A stretch of DNA of 22,909 bases from positions 1 to 22,909 of the forward strand of contig JARIDM010000071.1 in the NCBI GenBank assembly GCA_029263945.1, given 5' to 3'. Both the position numbers and the translations under genes were made by a program. The DNA is from Sporosarcina sp. (GTDB lineage: Bacteria > Bacillota > Bacilli > Bacillales_A > Planococcaceae). Under the pieces are notes generated by a model. The model searched no databases. It saw nothing but the letters and a program-made list of their open reading frames with translations, and had not been told where the DNA came from. This document shows positions 8,361-15,737 of this stretch, one piece after another (positions within the stretch are counted from its first letter, which is position 1; the number at the start of each line of letters is the position of its first letter).

Positions 8361-8899
8361 TAGAGTACCTCCACAATAATGTGATCATTCGTAAAGACAC
8401 ATATTTCAGACGCCGTTTCAAGTGCAGCTTTTGCAATTTCTTCTGCAGTTAATGAGTCGCCACTATATTTCTTCAGTGCGCGACCCGCTGCTAGCGCAAA
8501 ATTTCCACCCGAACCAATTGCAAGTACGCCGTCATCAGGTTCAATTACTTCTCCTGTACCAGATACAAGAAGTAATTCATTTTCATCCATGACGAGCAAC
8601 ATCGCTTCAAGTTTACGAAGCATTCGATCGCCGCGCCATTGTTTAGCAAGTTCAACAGCTGCTCGTTGTAAGTTCCCGTTATATTCGGTTAACTTATCTT
8701 CAAAGAGATCAAACAAAGTGAATGCATCTGCGACAGATCCAGCAAATCCAGCAAGTACTTTTCCGTTAAATATTCTCCGGACTTTTCTTGCTGTATTTTT
8801 CATGACAACCGCATTTCCAACTGTCACCTGGCCATCTCCAGACATTGCACACTGACCTTTGTGTTGAACCGCAAAAATAGTCGTTGCATGGAATTCCAT
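8360..8899 (-). CDS. hslV: HslV/ClpQ, peptidase subunit of the HslUV protease
   Basis: N-terminal-nucleophile peptidase of the HslUV (ClpYQ) complex. It has 179 residues and is clearly HslV: MSGDGQVT, KVLAGFAGSVADAFTLFD and GTGEVIEPDDG are conserved. The protein begins MEFHATTIF. The Thr-Thr-Ile that aligns with the mature N-terminus of E. coli HslV lies at residues 6-8 behind a short extension, as in Bacillus ClpQ, but the Ser found directly after Met in B. subtilis is replaced by Glu. The ATG at 8899 is well supported by GGAGGAGAG 4 bases upstream. It lies 15 bases after the xerC stop and overlaps hslU by one base. Confidence 0.98.
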   Translation of the reverse strand: MEFHATTIFAVQHKGQCAMSGDGQVTVGNAVVMKNTARKVRRIFNGKVLAGFAGSVADAFTLFDLFEDKLTEYNGNLQRAAVELAKQWRGDRMLRKLEAMLLVMDENELLLVSGTGEVIEPDDGVLAIGSGGNFALAAGRALKKYSGDSLTAEEIAKAALETASEICVFTNDHIIVEVL

Positions 8900-8914
8900 A
8901 AAACTCTCCTCCTA

Positions 8915-9814
8915 CTATGCTCTTGGGTGAGTATTCATATATGTTTTTCGTAAATGTTCTTTCGTTATATGTGTATATACTTGAGTTGAAGACAGATGCG
9001 TATGTCCTAAAAGCTCTTGAACCGACCGCATATCTGCACCATTTGCTAAGAGGTGGGTTGCAAACGTATGACGAATCATATGCGGATAGATTTTCGAATG
9101 AAGGGAGGCGCGTTCCATAACCGACGTTAAAATGTGTTGAACACCTCTCGCAGTTAAAGGATCCCCACGCAAGTTCACAAACAAATAGTCGTGATTCTTG
9201 TTCTTCATTAGTTTAGGGCGACTCATTTCCATATACGCAGAAATTGCTTCTCCTGCAAAACTTCCGAATGGGATATAACGTTCTTTTCTTCCCTTCCCCA
9301 TCACAAGGACAATTCCTAAATACTGATCAATATCAATCGTTTGTATTGAGGTCAACTCACTCACTCGAACGCCAGTTGCATAGAGCATTTCCAGTATAGC
9401 CTTATCGCGTAACGATTTTGGATCCATTCCTTCGCATGAAGCAAATAAAAGTTCCATTTCCTTCTCGTAAAAAAAAGCAGGTAACTTCTCTTGTTTCTTC
9501 GGATGATGGAGAGATCTAAATGCATTGTCGTTTACATCATATCTTGAATTTGCAAATTTGAAAAAAGAACGAATACAAGAAATTTTTCTAGAAATGGTTG
9601 TCCGCGCTAATTCTTTATCATACAAGTTCGTTACATAAAGTCGAGCATCTGGATACGTCACTTCATTCAAATCTTCAATTCCTTCAATTTTTAAAAATGA
9701 TAGAAATTCATCTAAGTCTGTTGCATATTCTGCAGAAGTATAGGATGAATAGTTACGTTCTAATTTAATGTACGTAAGGTATTCATCGCGAACTTTCGAA
9801 GGTGCGATTATCAT
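8915..9814 (-). CDS. xerC: Site-specific tyrosine recombinase XerC (CodV)
   Basis: Tyrosine recombinase that, with XerD, resolves chromosome dimers at dif. The predicted protein is 299 residues, close to the B. subtilis CodV length. The N-terminal SAM-like core-binding domain covers about residues 1-90. The catalytic set is complete: Arg150 (TGVRVSEL), Lys174 (MGKGRKER), His245 and Arg248 (PHMIRHTFATH), His271 (LGHTHLSS) and Tyr280 (QVYTH). I chose the ATG at 9814, 8 bases from GGGAG; the frame stays open to an ATG at 9910, but those 32 residues look unlike any XerC and lack a ribosome-binding site. It heads the xerC-hslV-hslU-codY cluster. In B. subtilis trmFO would precede it; here topA does. 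Confidence 0.96.
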   Translation of the reverse strand: MIIAPSKVRDEYLTYIKLERNYSSYTSAEYATDLDEFLSFLKIEGIEDLNEVTYPDARLYVTNLYDKELARTTISRKISCIRSFFKFANSRYDVNDNAFRSLHHPKKQEKLPAFFYEKEMELLFASCEGMDPKSLRDKAILEMLYATGVRVSELTSIQTIDIDQYLGIVLVMGKGRKERYIPFGSFAGEAISAYMEMSRPKLMKNKNHDYLFVNLRGDPLTARGVQHILTSVMERASLHSKIYPHMIRHTFATHLLANGADMRSVQELLGHTHLSSTQVYTHITKEHLRKTYMNTHPRA

Positions 9815-9880
9815 CGTACTCACTCCCAATAAAAAAGCATTGAGTTTACCAACAAGATCATGATGCAATTGAAAATAAAT

Positions 9881-9904
9881 AGACCCCTTAGGATTAAGGA
9901 CTCT
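9881..9904 (-). repeat. Hairpin in the xerC leader, possible attenuator
   Basis: On the minus strand the arms AGAGTCCTTA and TAAGGGGTCT pair with one mismatch around a 4-base loop and are followed by a T-rich stretch (ATTTATTTTC). It lies about 65 bases upstream of the chosen xerC start. It resembles a weak intrinsic terminator, but the T-run is broken, so its role is uncertain. Confidence 0.4.
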
Positions 9905-10065
9905 ATGCATAGTTGTTATAAAAGACTTTTAGCAATTTTCCCAAAACGCTGATTAGTTTCTATATTCCGAAGTCGTCCACAACATACTATACAATAAACA
10001 ACTAGCGAACAGCAACATAATTGCACTGAAATTAACCTTTTTTCTTACTATACTTCTTTCCGCAC

Positions 10066-10089
10066 AAAAAAGAGGAGCCGGAGCCCCCC
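10066..10089 (-). terminator. Rho-independent terminator after topA
   Basis: On the minus strand GGGGGGC pairs with GCTCCTC (two G-U pairs) around a UCCG tetraloop, followed by six U. It lies about 16 bases past the topA stop and would end the dprA-topA transcript before xerC. Confidence 0.85.
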
Positions 10090-10105
10090 ATTTATAAATG
10101 GTTCA

Positions 10106-12178
10106 CTACTGTATGTCTTCTTTATACTCGCACTCTGTACACTCTATACGTACGCCTTTTTTCGATTTCTTCTCAACCAATGTGTTGTCACATTTTGGAC
10201 ACGGTCTAGCAACTGGCTTATCCCAAGATACATATTCACACTCAGGATACTGGTCACAACCATAAAAAATTCTTCTTTTCTTGCTTTTTCTTTCGACGAC
10301 TTGTCCTTCTTTACATGTCGGACAAGTTACACCAATTGGTTTCATAATTGCTTTCGTATTTCGACAATCTGGGAATCCAGAGCATGCCATAAACTTACCA
10401 TAACGCCCTAGCTTATATACCATAGGTTGTCCGCACTTTTCACAATCTTCACCAGCTGGTTCATCTTTTATTTCAATTTTTTCCATTTCAGCATCCGCAA
10501 ATTCTACATGCTTCTCGAAGTCAACAAAAAAGTCGTCAATAACTTTCCGCCATTTTTTATTACCTTCTTCAACTTCATCTAGCTCTCTTTCCATATGAGC
10601 TGTGAATTCCACATCGATAATGTCTGGAAAGAATTCATTTACCGCACTGTGCACAATGCCGCCTAATTCTGTTGGGATGAACCGTTTCGCATCCAACGTT
10701 ACATAGCCTCTTCTTTGAATCGTATCAAGCGTTGGCGCAAATGTCGACGGACGACCGATGCCTAAATCTTCTAGCGTTCCAACGAGGCGTGCCTCTGTAT
10801 ATCTTGGAGGGGGCTGCGTGAAATGCTGCTTAGGATCAATCTCTTTGTATTTAATTTCTTCCCCTTTTTCAAGTGGTGGAAGAATCTTATCTTTCTCTTC
10901 TTTTTTATCATCGTCACCTTCGACATAGACTTTCATAAAACCCTCGAATTTCACCTGTGAACCATTTGCTCTAAAACGTACATCATTGTTGAGCAAGTCT
11001 ACGCGCACAGTATCTAATATCGCTGGTGCCATCTGACTGGCGACGAGGCGTTCCCAAATGAGCTTATACAAGCGGAACTGGTCACGTGTTAAATAAGCTT
11101 TCATTGCAGCAGGTGGACGCATCACTGATGAAGGTCGAACTGCTTCATGCGCATCCTGTGTTTTTGCATTCTTTTTAGCTTCAACTTTTTTTGTTGATAA
11201 AAATTCTTTTCCATAAGTATCTTCTATAAAAGTCCTAGATTCTTCAATCGCACTGTCTGCAATTCTCGTCGAATCTGTTCTCATGTACGTAATGAGTCCG
11301 ACACTACCTTGTTTACCTATGTTAATTCCTTCATAGAGTTGCTGGGCAACCATCATTGTCTTTCTTGCGCGGAAGTTCAATTTACGTGCAGCTTCTTGTT
11401 GTAGTGAAGAAGTTGTAAACGGTACTGCTGGATTTCTTTTGCGCTCTCTTTTGACGACATCTACAATATCGAAGTGGTCCCCTTTTAAACTTGCAAGAAC
11501 TTTATCTACTTCTTCTTTGTTTGATAGCGCCATTTTCTTCTTCTCAGTTCCGTAGTATACGGCTTCGAATTCTGATTTACCTTTTTTAAAATTGGCCCCA
11601 ATGCTCCAATATTCTTCTGGTTCAAAAGCGTTGATTTCATTTTCACGATCGATGATCAGCCGAAGCGCCACCGATTGTACCCGTCCTGCAGATAGCCCTT
11701 TTTTCACCTTTTTCCAGAGAATCGGACTAATGTTATAGCCAACCAAACGGTCAAGGATCCTTCTTGCTTGTTGGGAATCTACAAGGTCCATATCCACTGG
11801 ACGTGGATTTTTAAATGATTCTTTAATCGCTTCTTTTGTAATCTCGTTAAACACGACGCGACAATTAGATTCGATGTCTACACCGAGCTGGGATGCTAAA
11901 TGCCAAGCAATTGCTTCCCCTTCTCTGTCGGGGTCAGCCGCGAGAAAAACTTTTTTTACTTTTTTTGCTTCTTTTTTTAATTCTTGTAGTATTGGGCCTT
12001 TACCCCGGATTGTAATGTATTTTGGTTCATAGTCATTTTCAGTGTCCACACCCATTTGACTTTTCGGAAGATCCCGTAAATGTCCAAGTGATGCACGCAC
12101 GATATATTTCTTCCCCAGATAGCGTTCGATTGTCTTCGCTTTTGCTGGAGACTCTACAATTACTAAATAATCTGCCAT
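10106..12178 (-). CDS. topA: DNA topoisomerase I (type IA)
   Basis: Relaxes negative supercoils by single-strand passage. At 690 residues it has the length of the B. subtilis enzyme. The Toprim domain has Glu9 (VESPAK) and the acidic triad Asp82, Asp84, Glu86 (ADPDREGE). The active-site tyrosine is Tyr298 in GLITYMRTDS. The C-terminus carries three zinc-ribbon units: two four-cysteine units, at about residues 577-605 (CEKCG to FPDC) and 615-645 (CPTC to YPEC), and a final CPKC to CTEC unit. The ATG at 12178 has GGAGG 9 bases upstream. It follows dprA after about 120 bases and is closed by a terminator at 10066-10089. Confidence 0.98.
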   Translation of the reverse strand: MADYLVIVESPAKAKTIERYLGKKYIVRASLGHLRDLPKSQMGVDTENDYEPKYITIRGKGPILQELKKEAKKVKKVFLAADPDREGEAIAWHLASQLGVDIESNCRVVFNEITKEAIKESFKNPRPVDMDLVDSQQARRILDRLVGYNISPILWKKVKKGLSAGRVQSVALRLIIDRENEINAFEPEEYWSIGANFKKGKSEFEAVYYGTEKKKMALSNKEEVDKVLASLKGDHFDIVDVVKRERKRNPAVPFTTSSLQQEAARKLNFRARKTMMVAQQLYEGINIGKQGSVGLITYMRTDSTRIADSAIEESRTFIEDTYGKEFLSTKKVEAKKNAKTQDAHEAVRPSSVMRPPAAMKAYLTRDQFRLYKLIWERLVASQMAPAILDTVRVDLLNNDVRFRANGSQVKFEGFMKVYVEGDDDKKEEKDKILPPLEKGEEIKYKEIDPKQHFTQPPPRYTEARLVGTLEDLGIGRPSTFAPTLDTIQRRGYVTLDAKRFIPTELGGIVHSAVNEFFPDIIDVEFTAHMERELDEVEEGNKKWRKVIDDFFVDFEKHVEFADAEMEKIEIKDEPAGEDCEKCGQPMVYKLGRYGKFMACSGFPDCRNTKAIMKPIGVTCPTCKEGQVVERKSKKRRIFYGCDQYPECEYVSWDKPVARPCPKCDNTLVEKKSKKGVRIECTECEYKEDIQ

Positions 12179-12300
12179 TACATTTTGCCTCCTTCAATAG
12201 AGGTTTGACGTTAATCCTCAAAAAGAATATCTGATGCAAAATGTATAACAGTTTCAAAGAAAAAGCAAACTTTGTTAATAATTTCTTCAAAAAAATTCAA

Positions 12301-13182
12301 TCATTTAATGAAGGAACCGATAATTTGAAACCCATTCCACAGGGGTTGAGCCCCTTCATCGATGAGTTTATTCGGACCTTCTGAAAGTGTCGATGTTACA
12401 GCACCAGGAACTGCATAAATACTTTTTCCGTTTTCCAACGCATGCTCGATTGTGCTCATTGTACCACTTTTCCGCGCAGCTTCAGTGACAATTACTGCAT
12501 CTGATAGTCCGCTAATAATACGATTCCTCATCGGAAACGTCCATCTTTCAGGTCTGACGTAAGGTGGATACTCCGTTAAAAGCAAGTGGTTTCGAGCGAT
12601 TTCATCGCGAATCCCAGCATTTTCTTTTGGATAGAGGTGAAACAAACCATGACCGAGTACCGCAATTGTTTTTCCACCGTAAGCAATTGTTGCTTGATGT
12701 GCCAACGTATCTGCACCTTTTGCTAGGCCCGAGACAATGACAACATCATTTTCCACTAAAGGGGGCACAATTAACGAAAGAACTTCTTTAGAATAATGCG
12801 TTGCTTTCCTAGACCCAATAATCGCAACTTTTCTCTTTTCTGTGAGTAACAGCGGGTCACCTTTGGCATACAAAACAGTAGGCGGATCAAATAACTTGCG
12901 TAAATGATCAGGATATAATGCGTGGGTAAATGGGATGGGGGTAATTGAGTGCTGGTTGTACAGCTGTTCAAATGGGGTGGATGAACGCTCAATCAAATTC
13001 GTTTGTAACTTTCTTGCTTTTTCAGTTGTTGTGTTCAATACCTGTGCGAGTTTTACCGGTGGATATTCTGTAAAGTGAACAAGTTCTGGATCTTCTGATA
13101 GTAAAAAATGCAAGCGATGCTTTGGAACTGGAAAATAATAGTGCAACGCTAGTAAACGTTTTTCTACCGCTGTTAATTGCAC
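12301..13182 (-). CDS. dprA: DNA-processing protein DprA (Smf)
   Basis: Single-stranded-DNA-binding protein that loads RecA on incoming DNA during natural transformation. It has 293 residues. The Rossmann-like core is clear: VAIIGSRKATHYS, SGLAKGADTLAHQ, AVLGHGL then YPKEN, FPMRNRIISGLSD and a closing GTMSTIEHALENGK. A short N-terminal helical region (about residues 1-95) precedes it, as in other Firmicutes. I chose the GTG at 13182, 7 bases from GGAGG; a TTG two codons earlier is only one base from that box. It stands between the sucD terminator and topA, its usual Bacillales place. Confidence 0.95.
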   Translation of the reverse strand: MQLTAVEKRLLALHYYFPVPKHRLHFLLSEDPELVHFTEYPPVKLAQVLNTTTEKARKLQTNLIERSSTPFEQLYNQHSITPIPFTHALYPDHLRKLFDPPTVLYAKGDPLLLTEKRKVAIIGSRKATHYSKEVLSLIVPPLVENDVVIVSGLAKGADTLAHQATIAYGGKTIAVLGHGLFHLYPKENAGIRDEIARNHLLLTEYPPYVRPERWTFPMRNRIISGLSDAVIVTEAARKSGTMSTIEHALENGKSIYAVPGAVTSTLSEGPNKLIDEGAQPLWNGFQIIGSFIK

Positions 13183-13200
13183 ATGCAAACCTCCTTATTT

Positions 13201-13235
13201 TTAAAAAAGTACAGCGTATTTTACATACGCTGTAC
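13201..13235 (-). terminator. Rho-independent terminator after sucD
   Basis: Perfect 10-base-pair stem (arms 13209-13218 and 13226-13235, GTACAGCGTA on the plus strand) with a 7-base loop, followed on the minus strand by six U. It sits 9 bases past the sucD stop, so sucCD ends before dprA; it also partly occupies the dprA upstream region. Confidence 0.93.
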
Positions 13236-13243
13236 AAGTGATT

Positions 13244-14146
13244 TTAATGCGTTTTACATTTTTCGTAAAGGCCTTTTTCTTTGATTACTTTAATTAAAGT
13301 TTCACCAATAACAGAGGGTGTATCTGCAGTTTCAACACCAGCAGCATTCAGCGCTTTTATCTTGTCTGCAGCCGTTCCTTTACCACCTGAAATGATCGCT
13401 CCAGCATGACCCATACGCTTGCCTTCTGGTGCAGTTTGTCCACCAATAAAGCCTACAACTGGCTTCGTCATGTTCTCTTTAATCCATTGAGCGGCTTCTT
13501 CTTCAGCTGTTCCGCCGATTTCACCAATCATGACAACCGCATAAGTTTCAGGATCTGCATTGAATTCCTTCAATACGTCGATAAAGTTTGTCCCGTTAAC
13601 TGGGTCTCCGCCAATTCCAACAGCTGTCGTTTGACCGATACCTGCTTGACTTAACTGATGAACTGCTTCATACGTCAATGTACCTGAACGTGAAACGACA
13701 CCTACATGACCTTTTGTATGAATATACCCTGGCATAATCCCAATCTTACATTCGTCAGAAGTAATGACACCTGGGCAGTTTGGTCCGACAAGACGTGTTT
13801 TCTTGCCTTCCATATAACGTTTCACTTTAACCATATCTAAAATCGGAATATGCTCTGTAATACAGATGGCCATATCTAACTCTGCATCGACTGCTTCCAT
13901 AATCGCATCTGCTGCGAACGGAGCAGGAACATAAATAACAGAGACATTAGCGCCAGTTTCTTTTACTGCTTCTACAACTGTATTGAAAACAGGAACGCCT
14001 TCAGCCTTTTCTCCACCTCTACCTGGTGTTACACCTGCTACGATATTTGTTCCATAGTCAAGCATTTCCTTCGTGTGGAAAAGTGCTGTAGATCCTGTAA
14101 TTCCTTGTACGAGAACTTTTGTATCCTTATTAATATAAATACTCAT
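13244..14146 (-). CDS. sucD: Succinyl-CoA synthetase (ADP-forming), alpha subunit
   Basis: Alpha subunit of the TCA-cycle enzyme that converts succinyl-CoA, phosphate and ADP to succinate, CoA and ATP. At 300 residues it aligns end to end with the B. subtilis protein, including the terminal CKTH. The CoA-binding Rossmann domain starts with VQGITGSTALFHT (residues 13-25). The phosphorylated active-site histidine is His247 in KRMGHAGA. The ATG at 14146 follows an AGGG box 7 bases upstream, and 17 bases separate it from sucC, forming a two-gene operon. Confidence 0.99.
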   Translation of the reverse strand: MSIYINKDTKVLVQGITGSTALFHTKEMLDYGTNIVAGVTPGRGGEKAEGVPVFNTVVEAVKETGANVSVIYVPAPFAADAIMEAVDAELDMAICITEHIPILDMVKVKRYMEGKKTRLVGPNCPGVITSDECKIGIMPGYIHTKGHVGVVSRSGTLTYEAVHQLSQAGIGQTTAVGIGGDPVNGTNFIDVLKEFNADPETYAVVMIGEIGGTAEEEAAQWIKENMTKPVVGFIGGQTAPEGKRMGHAGAIISGGKGTAADKIKALNAAGVETADTPSVIGETLIKVIKEKGLYEKCKTH

Positions 14147-14163
14147 GTTTGTCCCTGCCTTTC

Positions 14164-15324
14164 TTAGCCTACGAGTTCAACAATCTTTTGTGCACCGTCT
14201 GCCATTGAGCCTGCAGCGATGATATTAAGTCCAGATTCGTTCAGTAAAGCTTTCCCTTTGTCTACGTTTGTTCCTTCTAATCGTACAACAAGCGGCACTT
14301 GAAGACCGACTTCTTTCGCAGCAGTAATGACACCTTCTGCAATGACATCACACTTCATAATACCACCGAAAATGTTGACAAAGATGCCTTTAACAGCTTC
14401 ATCTGAGAGAATAATTTTAAATGCTTCTGTTACCTTCTCAGCTGTTGCACCGCCCCCAACATCAAGGAAGTTTGCGGGAGATCCGCCGTAGTAATTAATC
14501 GTATCCATCGTTGCCATCGCAAGGCCTGCACCGTTAACCATACAGCCAATATTGCCGTCTAGTGAAATATAGCTTAGGTCATATTTTGATGCTTCAATTT
14601 CTTTTGGATCCTCTTCGTCAAAGTCACGAAGTTCCACAATGTCTTTATGACGATATAATGCGCTTTCATCGAAGTTAAACTTCGCATCTAGTGCTAGAAT
14701 ATCATCTTCTGCCGTTACAACTAACGGGTTTATTTCTACAGTTGATGCATCTTTTTCAACAAAGACTTGATAAAGACCAGCCATGAATTTAACTGCCTTA
14801 TTGACAAGGTGTTTTGGAATATTCATATTGAACGCCATTCGACGTGCTTGGAATCCTGTTAAGCCAACAACTGGGTCAATTACTTCTTTAAAAATCTTCT
14901 CTGGCGTTGCTTCAGCAACCGCTTCAATATCTACGCCGCCTTCTTCAGAACCCATGAGTGTTACACGGTCTGTTGCACTATCTAGTACGAGTCCGACATA
15001 ATACTCTTTTTCAATATTAGAGCCTTCTTCAATAAGTAAGCGCTTTACTTCTTTTCCTTCTGGACCAGTTTGCTCAGTTACGAGAATCTTACCAAGTAAT
15101 TCTTTTGCATAAGCACGTACTTCGTCAAGATTTTTTGCAATCTTAACGCCGCCCGCTTTACCGCGGCCACCTGCGTGGATTTGTGCCTTTACAACATATA
15201 CTTCTGTTGTAAGTTGTTTTGCTGCTTTAACTGCTTCTTCTGGAGAAAAAGCAACGATGCCTGTTGATACAGCTACACCGTAATCACGTAAAAGCTGTTT
15301 TCCTTGATATTCATGGATATTCAT
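14164..15324 (-). CDS. sucC: Succinyl-CoA synthetase (ADP-forming), beta subunit
   Basis: Beta subunit carrying the ATP-grasp nucleotide site. It has 386 residues. The start MNIHEYQGKQLLRDYGV, the glycine-rich loop HAGGRGKAGGVK (about residues 51-62), the metal-binding segment VEINPLV and the C-terminal ligase-domain motifs NGAGLAMATMD and NIFGGIMKCD are all standard. The ATG at 15324 has GGAGG 7 bases upstream. A good sigma-A promoter lies about 50 bases upstream, so sucCD can be expressed independently of the ylqGH genes before it. Confidence 0.99.
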   Translation of the reverse strand: MNIHEYQGKQLLRDYGVAVSTGIVAFSPEEAVKAAKQLTTEVYVVKAQIHAGGRGKAGGVKIAKNLDEVRAYAKELLGKILVTEQTGPEGKEVKRLLIEEGSNIEKEYYVGLVLDSATDRVTLMGSEEGGVDIEAVAEATPEKIFKEVIDPVVGLTGFQARRMAFNMNIPKHLVNKAVKFMAGLYQVFVEKDASTVEINPLVVTAEDDILALDAKFNFDESALYRHKDIVELRDFDEEDPKEIEASKYDLSYISLDGNIGCMVNGAGLAMATMDTINYYGGSPANFLDVGGGATAEKVTEAFKIILSDEAVKGIFVNIFGGIMKCDVIAEGVITAAKEVGLQVPLVVRLEGTNVDKGKALLNESGLNIIAAGSMADGAQKIVELVG

Positions 15325-15374
15325 CTAAAATCCTCCAATCGAACTTGTAACTCTTTTAATTTACTGCCTTATCT

Positions 15375-15403
15375 ATTGTAGTAAATTTGTCAAAGAATGT
15401 CCA
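15375..15403 (-). promoter_or_regulatory. Sigma-A-type promoter of sucCD
   Basis: On the minus strand TGGACA (15398-15403) and TACAAT (15375-15380) are separated by exactly 17 bases; each differs from consensus at one position. It lies in the 119-base gap between ylqH and sucC, pointing to sucC. Confidence 0.75.
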
Positions 15404-15443
15404 CATATGACTGTTAACTTTTCTAATTTTCTCTACAATTCTA

Positions 15444-15737
15444 TCATTTACGACCTTTTTGTAAGCCGTGCTCTCTGTCTACATGATAAATATAGGCAAA
15501 TACTTCTGATACTGCCTTATAAAGCTCTTCTGGAATTGATTCGTCTATATTTAGTTGACCTAGAATTTCTAGTAAACTCGGATCTTGTTGAACAGGAATA
15601 TCATATTCTTTTGCTTTTTCTAAAATGTTTTCAGCGATTTTCCCTTTACCTTTCGCAATTACCCTAGGCGCATCCGATACTTCTGGATCATAAGAAAGCG
15701 CAATGGCCTCTTTGCGCTTGTTTTTATCTTCGCTCAT
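15444..15737 (-). CDS. ylqH: FlhB C-terminal-domain-like protein YlqH
   Basis: Small 97-residue protein resembling only the cytoplasmic C-terminal domain of the flagellar export switch FlhB (EscU/YscU family). The family core is visible: ALSYDPEVSDAPRVIAKGKG, IPVQQDPSLLEIL, then IPEELYKAVSEVFAYIY. There is no membrane segment, and the autocleavage NPTH motif of true FlhB is absent: the equivalent region reads SYDPEVSD. It is therefore unlikely to switch specificity by self-cleavage. Its ATG overlaps the ylqG stop by four bases (ATGA), so it is translationally coupled to a FliK-like protein. The role is not established; a soluble FlhB-C mimic is an inference. Confidence 0.9.
   Translation of the reverse strand: MSEDKNKRKEAIALSYDPEVSDAPRVIAKGKGKIAENILEKAKEYDIPVQQDPSLLEILGQLNIDESIPEELYKAVSEVFAYIYHVDREHGLQKGRK

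Noticed and set aside
9815..9910. N-terminal extension of xerC by 32 codons
   Set aside because: Unlike XerC family N-termini and without a ribosome-binding site; the ATG at 9814 has a strong one.
10088..10101. Perfect 14-base palindrome CCATTTATAAATGG just after topA
   Set aside because: Short and AT-rich, partly overlapping the terminator arm; no regulatory family recognised.
15425..15439. CodY-box-like sequence AATTTTCTCTACAAT upstream of sucC
   Set aside because: Four mismatches to the 15-base CodY consensus in a very AT-rich gap; chance matches of this quality are expected.
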